A stretch of DNA of 64,000 nt from Cadophora sp. MPI-SDFR-AT-0126 (Eukaryota > Ascomycota > Leotiomycetes > Helotiales > Ploettnerulaceae). The notes beneath the pieces were generated by a model that worked only from the letters and a program-made list of their open reading frames with translations, had not been told where the DNA came from and ran no database searches. This document shows, piece after piece, positions 11,968-23,287 of the stretch. Positions within the stretch are counted from its first letter, which is position 1. The number at the start of each line of letters is the position of its first letter. Made by a program: the position numbers and the translations under genes. The DNA is taken from NCBI GenBank assembly GCA_020747065.1, contig JAGMVK010000010.1, forward strand, positions 1,054,001 through 1,118,000. The letters run 5' to 3'.

Positions 11968-12744
11968 TCAGAAAATAGTACGGAAAAGAAGAGACAATGC
12001 CTTGGTAACCAAGCCAAACAAAGTCCGAGTCTTCTGGTTTTGAAGAATGATATCCGGGATCTTTTCCTCCGTGTAGAATTCAACCAATAAATCCTTCTGC
12101 AATGCATCGCCAGTCTGAGCAGTGTTCAGAAGTGAGACGGTCTGAAGCAGGTTCACAAACCATAGGTTCAGCGGTAGTCTTGGGGATCCAGCTGCTCTAC
12201 TCTCCTTCTTCCTCCGGTTGTACGTTTTCGCAAGAGTCTTGATCGTGACCGGTCCGCCATCAGCATCGGCTAAGAATGCTTCAAAAAGTGCCGGCTGGAA
12301 GGTGTAGTTGTCGCCTTGTCGGAAATCGAATCGAGTAATGGATGCATCGTGCTCAATGACATCGTGCTTTCTCATGTCGAATAGGTCGAAAGTACCGTCT
12401 TTCCTTAGAAGTGGCTTGAGACTGCGAGTGAGGGACGAAGCGAGAGGGCCGTTAAAGTGGAGAGTGGATTTCAAGACTGCCTCTATTTCCGGTAACGTCA
12501 AGTTCTTGCCATCTCGAGGACTGCGTGACTCGATTAGACTGACATTGTGTAGGACGTATATTTCCCTGACTTACAGATACCCTTGGTTGGATAGAGCATT
12601 CAACGCCGGGCATGGCCCACGATCCGCAATATTACCCCGAATGTAAACATGGTCATCTGTTTTCGTGTTGACATCTTGGTTAATTTTGCTTTTCGCTCCA
12701 AAGCCAAGCAGCCCTTTCACAACATTGATCACACTGAAATGCAT
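11968..12744 (-). CDS. Heme-thiolate peroxidase (chloroperoxidase / unspecific peroxygenase family)
   Basis: Exons 12744-12575 and 12520-11968 give 240 residues. The family signature RGPCPALNALSNQGYLPRDG includes Cys45, the proximal heme thiolate, and the EHD motif at 113-115 is followed by SITRFDF and GDNYTF as in Peroxidase_2 (PF01328). The C-terminus (EFYTEEKIPD) also fits. Such enzymes use H2O2 or hydroperoxides to oxygenate or halogenate substrates. The N-terminus is only mildly hydrophobic and no clear cleavable signal peptide is seen, so the protein may be intracellular. Its neighbours are an H2O2-producing type of oxidase and an alpha-dioxygenase. Confidence 0.88.
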
Positions 12745-13683
12745 TTTGTGCACGAGAATCCAACAGGAAAAAGTTTCTGCCAGAACTTCCACAATACTCT
12801 TAGGAATAGAGATCGGTAGTCAAAAGCCGATCGAAATGGCGGACCAAGCAGCTAAAAACGAATCTACGACGCGTGCTGCCACGGGCTTCGTTGTTCTCTG
12901 ACGTGGAAACCTCAAGCCCAGTCGATGCTGAAAGCTGAGACGCGCATGAACTAACAGCAAGCCGTCGGAGGCGCCTAGCAATTCAGAGCTGCAGCAGCTC
13001 CCGCAGCGACTAATCAATCACATGTTGAAAGAGACAGCAGAGGAGACCAGACATCACACTATCGTTACTACACAGAATTTCCCGTGGTTGGGAAGATGTT
13101 AGAAATTGCTCGGCTACAAAAATTGTGAAACCGTAAGCTAGACCCCGGAATCTCAGCTTCAAGACGAGCCAATCGGGGAGTATCATTTCAGCCTTATCTC
13201 CCGTCTTGGCTTTCTGCGCTTACACTTCACATGTTGATCCAATTTTCCTTCACCGCTATCCAATATCAAATGGTGAGATGAAATCGGAGCACAGCGTCTG
13301 GTCAGCATTTTGACCTTCTTCATTGGTATTGTCATTTGGAGGCATTGCATGTGCTTCCCGAGAATCTCACTCTGACAGGCCAAGATGTGTAAGCTGCAGG
13401 CTTCATACGCGCTCCTCGTTCATGCGACTCGTTCAATTCGTTTTTCATTCTTGGCCAATGCATCTGTGGTCAGCCTCAAAAATGGATAGAGAATAAGCTG
13501 GGCGTCGACATTGGCCCCACTCTGCATGGGATCATGATTATGGTGCTGCTTAGAATAGATGTGAAGCTGGGCTAGCTCCCGTGCTGAGTGCTGGCAACTT
13601 TCCATAAAGCCACCTTGGAATGGATTTCTCCTTTGGAAACTTCTAGTTGAGCCTTAGAAGTCAATAAACAGAAGCAGTTCACC
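12745..13683. other. Divergent intergenic region between peroxidase and alpha-dioxygenase
   Basis: No coding frame of note. It is placed to carry the promoters of both divergent genes. The ATG at 13684 has a good context (ACCATGG). Confidence 0.6.
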
Positions 13684-15734
13684 ATGGAGGCGAAGGTGAC
13701 GGAATCACCTACGTTCAAGCCATCCTTCCTGGAAAGGGTGTTCATTAAGATCTTCCACTTCATCAACCTGTTCATCCCATGGCACAAACTCCCTGGATTT
13801 ATCGGAGCTTTCAATCTCGATTTTATGCGAATCGAGTTGCGAGCTAACAATCTTCACGATGGGTACGCATCAGGAGCCGCTCAAGGAAATTCCATCCAGG
13901 AGCCATTGACAGACCATCGATTTCTCAACGCACGTAACTCTGATGGAAAGTTCAATTCGCTTGAGATGCCCCTTATGGGCTGCGCAGGACAACGATTTGG
14001 ACGTAATTTTTCAAGACAGTATTGCCAGAAGCCAACTGAGGAAGAGATCTGGACACCCAATCCACGTCTCGTCAGCGAGAGGTTCATGGCGAGGAAGCCA
14101 GGAGGTTTCATCCCTGCTACGAGTCTGAATCTTCTGGCCGCTGCTTGGATTCAGTTCCAAACCCACGATTGGTTCAATCATGAAAATGTACGTATTGTAG
14201 CCATGTTCAGAATACCTGAGTACTCATAAATTCTACTAGAACGAGGAAAAGTTCAACATCCCTTTACCGGCTGGTGACAAGTGGCCGGGTGGGAAAATGG
14301 ACCTTCTCAAAACCAAGCCTGATGATGTTCTTGACCCATCTGATATTAAATGTCCCGGATACAAGAATCAAAACACAGCCTGGTGGGATGGCTCTCAAAT
14401 ATATGGCTCAAGCGAAGCTGTCACGAGAAGTCTCCGCACCTTGAACGAAGATGGTAAATTGCTCCTCACAACAGGCGGTCGTGAAGCGTTCCTCCCTCGT
14501 GACGAAAATGGACTTCCCAAGACTGGCTTCAACAACAACTGGTGGATCGGTATGGAAATGCTGCACACATTGTTTGCACTCGAACACAATAGTATCTGCG
14601 ACGCCCTTCGTCGAGCATACCCTGAATGGAGTGGAGATGAGATTTTCGATAAAGCTCGTCTGGTAAACTGTGCTCTGATGGCGAAAATTCATACTGTGGA
14701 GTGGACTCCGGCTATCCTCGTAGGTTTAGAATTACTGTATCTGATTTCCAAGCTAACCAATGACTCCATAGGCACATCCGGCCCTGAAAATCGGCATGGC
14801 AGCAAACTGGTGGGGTATTGTAGGCGAGAAGCTTACGAAGCTAGTCGGCCGAATTTCGAAGACCAGTGAAACCATCAGCGGTATTCCAGGATCGACAGTT
14901 GATCAATTTGGAGCCCCTTACTCGCTTACCGAAGAGTTCGTGTCGGTGTATAGAATGCACTCCCTCGTCCCTGGTAAGCACCAACCACTAGAATCTTCTG
15001 ATCTGTGCGTACACTGACCGAACATTTCAGATAACATTGCCTTCTTCAACTCCATCAACGGCAAGCACGAAACGACCATTCCCGTCGTAGATACCACATT
15101 CACCAAAGCACAAGCTCCTCTCGACGCAGGTCTCTCTTTCGCCGATACCTTCTATTCATTCGGCATCAACTACCCTGGCGCTATCACGAACTTCAATTAT
15201 CCCAATTTCCTTCGCAACTTATCGACACCAGATGGACAGCTTCGTGATCTAGGCACGGTTGATATCCTACGAGATCGTGAGCGTGGAGTCCCTCGCTACA
15301 ATCAGTTTAGACGTCTACTCCGCATGTCTGCCCCTAAGACGTTCGAGGAGCTGACTGGTGGAAATCTCGAGCTCGCTCAGGAACTACGAGAAGTGTATGG
15401 TGACATCGAGCTTGTTGATACCCTTGTCGGTTCTCACAGCGAGCCTCTCCCTGAAGGATTTGGATTCAGTGATACGGCGTTCCGGATCTTCATCGTGATG
15501 GCTAGCCGAAGGCTGAAGAGTGATCGCTTCATAGCTGGGCAATGGAATGCAGAGACTTATACGAAAGTGGGTTTCAAATGGGTCCAAAATACTGGCATGA
15601 AAGATGTCTTGATCAGACACTTCCCTGAGTTGAAGGATACGTTGAAGCATAGCAAAAACGCGTTTGCTCCGTGGGCAAAGATGTCAGAGTCGAGGAAGTA
15701 TGGCGGGATTGAAACTAATGCTCCGAAGAAATGA
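13684..15734 (+). CDS. Fatty-acid alpha-dioxygenase-like heme oxygenase (plant alpha-DOX/PIOX type)
   Basis: Exons 13684-14187, 14240-14719, 14772-14973 and 15031-15734 give 629 residues, close to plant alpha-dioxygenases. THDWFNHE places the distal heme His at 161. EEFVSVYRMHSLVPD carries the catalytic Tyr388 and proximal His391 as the YRMH quartet typical of alpha-DOX. AKIHTVEWTPAIL and ANWWGI also match that group rather than linoleate diol synthases, and no P450 domain is fused. The family adds O2 at C-2 of fatty acids; the 2-hydroperoxide breaks down to a one-carbon-shorter aldehyde and CO2. Position suggests joint work with the peroxidase, flavoprotein oxidase and SDR. Confidence 0.9.
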
Positions 15735-16163
15735 TGTTCTGTTCATAGCGCAGAGTGTACCTGGTAGTAGTTGGAGTCTTTCCGTTCAATTTAATGATTG
15801 CCTACACATAGCCTTCATGTAAAACTTCGCGATCGTTCCTCGCTACAGTGGCATTTCTTTAGCGAGGTCCTTGAAAACAAAGGGGCAGTGGAGCTACGAC
15901 CACTCATATCGCTTAGATGTAAACAACCTGAGAGCAAAAGAAGGCCGGAAACCGATAACAATACAATCGATGACTTCAACATTTTGCAACACCGTTTACG
16001 ATAATTTATTCTCTCTTAACGAGTCCTCTCACAATGTTGAATTCTAGATGGAAGTAATAAAGTACCAGGTCCAAGGTAATTGCCCCCGCTTTTTCTGTCA
16101 TCATCTGATAAGCTCTTCCGATAAGGAGCCTTGTCTTTGTTATCGATCCCACCTCCCACTTGA
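15735..16163. other. Intergenic: no gene seen
   Basis: 3' flank of the alpha-dioxygenase and promoter of the asparaginase gene. No motif recognised. Confidence 0.55.
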
Positions 16164-17651
16164 ATGACAACATCCAACAACGGTCTTCTCAACTTAAGAT
16201 CAACCCTTCCTCAATCACGAATTAAGTGCCCGCACATTCCATCCACCAAGATGGAATACAGCAAGCCCTCCAAAGGCATAACGCCGCGCATCATAATCCA
16301 CGGCGGCGCCGGCAACATCACTCCCTCCAACCTTCCCCCCTCTGAATACCGACAATTTCACACCTCGCTCCTGACCATCCTCTCCCAAACGCACCAATTC
16401 CTCCTCTCACCCTCCTCCTTCCCTCTCTCCACGCAATCCTCAACATCCGCCCTCGACGCCGCTACCTTTGCCGTAACGCTCCTCGAAAACAACAAACTTT
16501 TCAACTCTGGCCACGGCGCTGTCTTCACACGCGAAGGGATCAATGAACTCGAAGCTTCGATCATGGTCTCTAAGGGGAAGAAGAAAAGAGGGACAGGAGT
16601 GATGGGTCTTACACGGATCAAGAACCCGATAAAACTCGCCAGAGAGATGTTGTTGCGTGGTGAGGAGGACCTGTATGGTGAGGATCCGGAGAGGAAGAGT
16701 ACAGGCGCACAAGGGCACAGCCAGCTGCATAAGTTCAGCGCGGAGAAGTTAGCGGAGGAATGGGGGCTGGAGATGGTGGATCCGAGCTATTACTTTACGG
16801 AGAAGAGGTGGGGACAGCATTTGAAGGGGTTGAGGAAGGAGGTGGAAGACGAGGGAGGTGTGGCTACATGGGATGAAAGGGATTTCTTCCCGCAGGGGAC
16901 GTGTGGTGCTGTGGTATTGGACGCGGAGGGTGTGATTTGTGCGGCGACGAGTACCGGAGGAATGACGAATAAATTAACGGGGAGGATTGGGGATACGCCG
17001 ACTCTTGGAGCGGGATTTTGGGCGGAGGAGTGGGAGGAAGATGTACCAAGCATTTCCAGAGCAGAGTCATTTCTGTCTAGACCTGGACCGGCTCTGGTGC
17101 TGAGTGAGACCCTCAAAGGGTTGATGGCTGATTGCTTCCCCAGTCTGTCAACATACTCTCCTATACCAAGGAACGAAAGAAACGGACATGCATCAGGGGA
17201 AGGAGATAGAGTATTCCGTGCGACAGGTATGTCAGGGACAGGCAACGGCGATTCCTTTCTACGAACCAATGCCGTACGCACCATCTCTGCCATAGCACGG
17301 TATAGCTCTCACGCCTTGTCTCTCCAATCAGCCCTCACGCAAATCACCGGCCGCAATGGCGAGCTTCAGAAAAGCGCTGGCGATCGTTGGCAAAATACAG
17401 GCGAGGGAGAAGGCGGCGTAATTGGTATCGAGCTCAAGCTCGTACAGAATGCAAATGGTGAGGTCAAGTCCGCGACGTCGGAATGCCTAGATGAATTCAA
17501 TTGTGGGGGAATGTTCAGGGCGACAGTTAATAAGCATGGAAAGGCTGTAATGCGGGTTTGGAGAGAGGGACAGTATAGTGGGCTAGAAAAGTATGAGGGA
17601 GAGGGAAGGGAGTATGATGTGCTGGAGTGGTTGGATGAAGAGCCGATGTGA
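16164..17651 (+). CDS. Isoaspartyl peptidase / L-asparaginase (Asparaginase_2, Ntn hydrolase)
   Basis: A single exon of 495 codons. IIIHGGAGNI near residue 44 and the autocleavage and nucleophile motif QGTCGAVVLD with Thr246 mark the Ntn-type asparaginase family (PF01112), as do NSGHGAVF and STGGMTNKLTGRIGDTP. The proenzyme is expected to cleave before Thr246 into two subunits. It would hydrolyse L-Asn or isoaspartyl peptides, or be a taspase-like relative. Two starts are possible: ATG 16164, or ATG 16251 (Met30), which puts the conserved start nearer the N-terminus. A low-complexity Ser/Gly-rich insert lies around 320-390. Confidence 0.87.
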   Translation: MTTSNNGLLNLRSTLPQSRIKCPHIPSTKMEYSKPSKGITPRIIIHGGAGNITPSNLPPSEYRQFHTSLLTILSQTHQFLLSPSSFPLSTQSSTSALDAATFAVTLLENNKLFNSGHGAVFTREGINELEASIMVSKGKKKRGTGVMGLTRIKNPIKLAREMLLRGEEDLYGEDPERKSTGAQGHSQLHKFSAEKLAEEWGLEMVDPSYYFTEKRWGQHLKGLRKEVEDEGGVATWDERDFFPQGTCGAVVLDAEGVICAATSTGGMTNKLTGRIGDTPTLGAGFWAEEWEEDVPSISRAESFLSRPGPALVLSETLKGLMADCFPSLSTYSPIPRNERNGHASGEGDRVFRATGMSGTGNGDSFLRTNAVRTISAIARYSSHALSLQSALTQITGRNGELQKSAGDRWQNTGEGEGGVIGIELKLVQNANGEVKSATSECLDEFNCGGMFRATVNKHGKAVMRVWREGQYSGLEKYEGEGREYDVLEWLDEEPM

Positions 17652-18123
17652 TGATCGGAAAAGGACGAGGAGGCATGGTGGATTCAATACGCCTCAACGG
17701 TATTCTTATGGAAAGCTCAACTAAGAGTCTCAATGATTTCGTGCAGTCTCAACCGCACTATCATCAGCACATTCGTCTTTTGCTAGTGATACTTTATCAG
17801 ATGTTGACGCACGATTCTGTCCCGCTTACGAAGTGCAAGCGACTTCCGTTTTGAAAGAACCACCTATCCCTTGTCAAATGTGAGATCTTAAGGTCTTCGA
17901 TTCTCTAAGATAACTCAACTGTTAAGGTAAGGGTAGATAACGTGGCCAGCTAGACTCGTACCTGCCTTCCACCGGCTGCATAGTGGGATGAACACTGGGG
18001 GCGCCAATACCCCGCCAATACCCCACCAGTTCAACACTATCCATCATTACCTGCACTTCAAAAAGATAAACATCACCAATTCGTACACCTCACCATTCTC
18101 AGAACGTCTCATACTACCTCAAG

Positions 18124-19389
18124 ATGGCCACTACCATCCCCATCCCCATTCCCACAATCCTCTGCCCCCCACCCTTCCACAAACCTCCGGTCCCTATGAC
18201 CCTAGGAGAAGCTCCCCTCTACCGACTCTCCGACTCCACCCTCCACTGGGTCGACCCGCTCATCTCCCCTCCAGAACTCCACATCCTGCCCATCCACCCA
18301 CTCACCGGCGTCCCACTCGGTCCTTCCCGGACCCTCCAACTCTCAGACAGCGTCTCCGTATTTTATTTCCGGAAGAATGTGAAGGGCAGTTATATCTGGG
18401 CGTACTATGCCGGAATCGCGTATATGGATGAGGAGACTGGGAAGTTGGAGGTGTTGAGAGAGATTATTGGGAGTGAGGAGAGGGAGGAGAGGAGGTTTAA
18501 TGATGGGGGGGGTTGATGCGATGGGGAGGTTTTGGTGTGTGGAGATCGATAAGGTTGGTACCGTTCTATCTTCTTGTTTTTCTTGATATATTGCCTTAAA
18601 TGTCTTGATGAAGATATGAGGATGAGAGTGAGATAACTCAGTACTAATCTGTTGCATAGAAAGCCGTAGCTTTCGGATTGGGTGGGCCACCTGAGACTTA
18701 TGGAAAGCCAAGGGGGAGGCTGTGGATGTATGATCCTGATGGGAGTTTGCATCAGATGTTCGAGGGTGTGGTTTGTGGGAATGGCATTGACTGGAGTCCG
18801 GATAATAAGACTTGTACGTCCAAAATTCCTTTAGTGACTTTGCAAGTGCGACTTGAGATACTAACTTTGATAGTCTATCTGAATGATTCCGTGGGGCAGA
18901 TGGTTTATGCTTTTGATTTTGATCTGGAACAGGGGAGTATTTCGAATCAGACGACACTGGTGGATTTCCATGGGACAGAGGGAGAGCCTGACGGAATGGT
19001 AGTGGAGTGAGTGTGACCTCTTGTGATGATATATGGCTTTCTCGGTGACTGACAGGAAGAAAGCACCGATGGAAATCTCTGGATCGCTGTGTATGGAACG
19101 AATAGAGTCAGTAAGTCACGTACACCTCCTAGGCTAACTAGCACTCCATGATTAACACAATGTCACAGTGGTCTTTGATCCAAGCGGGAAGAAAATAAAA
19201 GAGCTGGTCTTTTCAGGCAATAGGTTGACTTGCCCGACATGGGGAGGGGTGAATCACGACATCCTATTCATCAGCTCGGCGAAGGGTGGTGAAGGTTTGG
19301 ACGGTAAAGCAGACGAGGGCGGTAACATGTTCAACTATAAGGTTATGGATGGCCCCAAAGGAAAAGCAGAGCATGAGTTCGCGGGGTAG
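18124..19389 (+). CDS. SMP-30/gluconolactonase-like calcium-dependent lactonase, with a one-base frameshift
   Basis: Exons 18124-18553, 18660-18813, 18874-19006, 19064-19110 and 19169-19389 would encode 327 residues. The SGL beta-propeller family text is clear: LGEAPLYR, VCGNGIDWSPDNKTFYLNDS, GEPDGMVVDTDGNLWIAVYG and CPTWGGVNHDILFISSA. In exon 1 a run of eight G (18505-18512) throws the frame into a TGA at 18514; with seven G the conserved FNDGGVDAMGRFW would be read. The gene is therefore either a recent pseudogene or carries a homopolymer sequencing error. The intact rest argues for the latter or for very recent loss. It likely hydrolyses sugar lactones. Confidence 0.8.
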
Positions 19390-20654
19390 AGAGACACAGA
19401 AGCAGCCCAAGGTCTGTATGACTGGTTGCTTTTTCCGATAGACACAAAAGAACGGACTTCGAGCGACCTTGGTTCGTTGCACCAATGATAGTTTTCTACG
19501 TCATGATGTGCTCATCCGTATCCCTGTACGGATTTAGGGTGAGAATGCCTCCCAATGTTCTGGTGACCTGCCACTTCCAAGTCGGAGGTTACAGTTCAGA
19601 TGCAAGACTTCCAAATCCCAAGCAGACAACAGTGCGGCTTTGTTCATGCTGGAGGGTTCATGATGCCGTGGATGGTCAGGCCGTTGTCTAACGTCTCGCG
19701 AAGAACAAGGGCAGAATACGGAGACCCATTCTAACTAGGGACTGGAGAATCGTTGGGAAGTAGAACCAGGCTTGCGTGACTTGCAGCTGAAAACCGTCCG
19801 AGAATGGAAACGCTGACCATGATCAATGTTGAAGATAGAGAGGATATGGAGGGAGAGAGGAGCAAAGAGTAAAAGTCGTAGAAGAGAAAATCCAATCTTG
19901 TTATACATAGAAGGCAAAACCTCTGCTAAACAAACATGGAGATCGGCAAGTTTGTAATGAGGAACTCCACAGCTGCAAGTGATGTTTAGCTGCAAAGAGC
20001 CGAGGATGGTCAAGGTTCTCTCTGGATTGTTTCTGATGTTGAAGTATAAACATTATTAAGCGAGGTATCTCAGCCGTCGCACTCGAAGTAAACAAACGAA
20101 ATAATGCTTAGGCCACTTTAGAAGCTATGAGACACTTGACAAACAGAAACGGGATTACCTATCTTTCGCAAGTATTTGGAATGAAACTATTAGGAAGAGG
20201 CAGAACAATGTTTCAATACATGAATGTACTCGATTGAGTGCGATTTAGTGAAAACCTCGAGTAAGCCTTGACTCCCTGCCTCCATATTATGGGGACTCTG
20301 CAATTCTGGGCGGCGCATCATGGCGTGGGCGGCGAGGTGACATCTCGTGGCATGGTATGGGTACCAATCTTATGTCAACTCCCCCAGACATCCGCTTACG
20401 CTTTCATGTCGAGGCATGAGTTTGGGTACATATTATAAGTGCACAGAAGGCTGGGCTGTCGGGTGCCGGTCAAAACAAAGGCTCGCTTGAAATTAGTTGC
20501 AAGAGAAGAGAGCCAATACCGTACCGATCCATCCAACGCCAGAGACAGGATTGGTTTCTGTTGCTTTCAATAAATGACGCTGGAATCTAAGCTTTGAACA
20601 TTTGAAAATCTCGAGGCGAGCAAACAACTTCCTGGCACGAGATATATCTCCAGA
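19390..20654. other. Intergenic: no gene seen
   Basis: 1.26 kb between convergent genes, with only short unconvincing frames. Confidence 0.55.
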
Positions 20655-22489
20655 TTAGTAATTAAAGTCCTCGAAAAGCACAATCTTCCCCTCCAACCAC
20701 TTCAACAACGTCGCTCGGAACGCAGTTCCAGTACAGAGATACCATCTACTCGCCGAATATGCACCTACATCTTCTACCGTCATCCTTCTCATCTCAAGCT
20801 TAGCACCCGAAGCAACAAGCTTCTTCCAATCCTCGGTCTCGGCGTTGATGCAGCCAGTAATGAAGATTGTAGAAGCTTGAGCAAGCCCTGGGATTCGGTC
20901 GAATGTGTCAGTCACTAACGGGATATCGTCTGCTCGATTCGTCCAGAATAAATGCAGTCGCTCCAAATCCAGATCTTGAGCTTGGGCGAGAAGAGGTGTG
21001 ATTCCAACACCGCCAGCTACGAAAGCGACATTCTCCCCTTCACCCTGCTCGATGATGAATTCGCCGCCGAATCCTTGCAGTGGCACCTCCAGTTCTGATC
21101 TGACATTGTATCTGAATAGATGGTCTGTGACGACACCAACTTTCCTGATTGTGATCTCGAACTGGTCGTGTCCATCCAATGGGTCCTGGCGGGAAGAAAC
21201 AGTAAATGTGCGGAGAAAATCGTCATTGAGACTCTTCGGATCGTCATCTCTCATATGACTGTATCCGATGTCCAGCTCATCCGCAAAGCTCAGTGCCACG
21301 TACTGCCCTGGCTTCCACTTGCTCGCATTTTCTGGATCGGCAATGTGGAAGCGGAATCGAGCAATAGTCGGAGTGATTATCTTCTTGTCGATGAGCTTGG
21401 CATGTACTTGCTTTTCCAGTCCTCCAATACCATGAGACGTCTCGCTCGATAAGTAGCGTACTGGAGGGTTGTAAGGAGAGAATTCCCCATCATGCCCTCT
21501 AAATGCAAGCCCATCCGAGACAAATCTTGTAGCTTCGACCTTGATTTTCACGGCAAGATTGGTATGAGATATAAGGTCCGTGGCATCCTTCCCAATAAGT
21601 ATTTCTGTGGTTCCTGTAACATAAAGAACATCTCCAGTCTCGAAATTTGGAATGACGAGGCCAGCTCGTGGGGTTGTCCTGAGATTGCCCAGGGTTTGAT
21701 AGAGACGATTTCCAGAGTATTCAGGATAGACGAGCGTCACTTCTCCTTCCGTATTCGAGAGGACTCTGACAAACCCTGGGGGGCCTCCTCTGTGATTGCA
21801 ATCCATATCTGATTCATGATTCGAGGAAGATATGAAGAAGAGATCGGCTTTCGCAAGTAGGTCAACCGCTGCCTGAGGTAACAGCAGATTGCTCGAAACG
21901 AGTTCTGGTTGGGGAATATGAGGGACTATCTGCTTCTTATTAAGATATTTCGGGCAATTTCCTACTTCAAGTCAGACAAATTCAGTGTCCACAATTCGCA
22001 TAAGACTTTACCTAAACTCTGCTCAATCTTGACAACCAATTGCACTTCTCCAATACCCTCTTCAGTCGCCGCAAGAGCGCCTGCCACCATTCTGCCATAG
22101 AGCTTGACTCTCTTCCTGGTTTCCAAGTTTATCGTCAACCCGCTGACCATTTTGCCCGTCCCTTGTACCTGTACGACCTCGCCGTCCGCTTTATCTCCCA
22201 GAAGCACCTTCAACACAGGATCGTACTCTCTATCGACTGTTGTCCTAACTCCAATGATGCCTTGTGCAATCGCTCTTGCGAACCCCGCCTCTCCGCCCCA
22301 GAGTGTCGTCCACGGCCTGCCTTCTTCGTCAAGCGTTCCCAGTGCTATTAGTGGTGACCGTATGAGGCTATTCGAGGCTTGCGGTGTGAGGTATGGCTGT
22401 GTGGGATTATCTTGAACCGGGACTCGCAGGAGCTTGTGCATCTCCTGTTCACCGGCGTGCCATCCTGCGTCGGCTTCGTAGAAGGCCAT
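20655..22489 (-). CDS. PNPOx-like FMN protein fused to ferredoxin-NADP reductase-type oxidoreductase
   Basis: Exons 22489-22012 and 21961-20655 give 594 residues. The N-terminal third is a pyridoxamine-phosphate-oxidase-like split barrel (PWTTLWGGEAGFA, GKMVSGLTINLETRKRVKL). The C-terminal half is an FAD/NAD reductase module with RTFTVSS (about 410-416) for FAD and GGVGITPLL (about 476-484) for the nucleotide, ending in a CTGT-type loop. No C-terminal 2Fe-2S motif is seen. It probably shuttles electrons from NAD(P)H through FAD to an FMN-bound site. The substrate is unknown. It sits beside an SDR, a Zn2Cys6 factor and a PLP dehydratase. Confidence 0.88.
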
Positions 22490-23287
22490 CTCGTGCCCTT
22501 TGTCCTCGTGGTTTATTGCTTGCCCGGTATGATGGTCAGGGAGGCTGTTCGAGGCAGGAAAGGGCTATTTGCTGTAGATATAGTAGATGGCGCATTGTCA
22601 AGATATAGAGCACAAGGGCGTGGGAGCGTCAGTAAGACTGGCACTCATTAATAATCATTGGACAGCTTAGAGGAAGCAATGCAATTGAGCTGGCTGGCTG
22701 GCTGGTCCAGTCCAGAACGGATCGAGTGCGAAATCGCGGGGTTGGTCTTGGCACCAGGACCCCTGCTCGTCCGGAATCTCTTCCTCTTTTGCGGGCTCGC
22801 AAAACATCGTTCTTAGAAGCTTGTTTCTCTACAGAAAAAACAGTCCTTTTTAAATTATCTATGTAGTTCACACCCAAGTCGATGATCAATTGCCTCTTTT
22901 CTGCTCTTTTTCGGCACTCGAGTCTTGTTTTAACGTCCGAATTAAGATATCTCCGGGTATCTTCATCTCAGTAGTTGATGACCTCTTGCCTCTTTGAGCA
23001 GCTGCATGAAGAAACAGGAAGAGTAGGTAGCACCTACATCTCTTTCTGATTGTTTTCTACAAACGAAGAGAATAGGCCTATGTGTTGCAGGTCTTGTTAC
23101 AGCAGGAGACAGGAAAGAGCCACTGTCTGGGAAAATGTTGAGACACTTACACACCTGGGTTCACCAGCTTGATATTGGCACTGGATTTATTTGAATGTCC
23201 GTCAAGTATCAGGACCTCTAGCATCTGATAAATTCTAAATGATGAGTCACTCATCAAGTCTCGAATTCTGCCGTCCATTCTCTATCT
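22490..23287. other. Intergenic with a short CTGG repeat
   Basis: A small (CTGG)n tract lies around 22689-22704. No gene is seen. The region is the promoter side of the PNPOx-reductase fusion and the 3' side of the next SDR. Confidence 0.55.
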
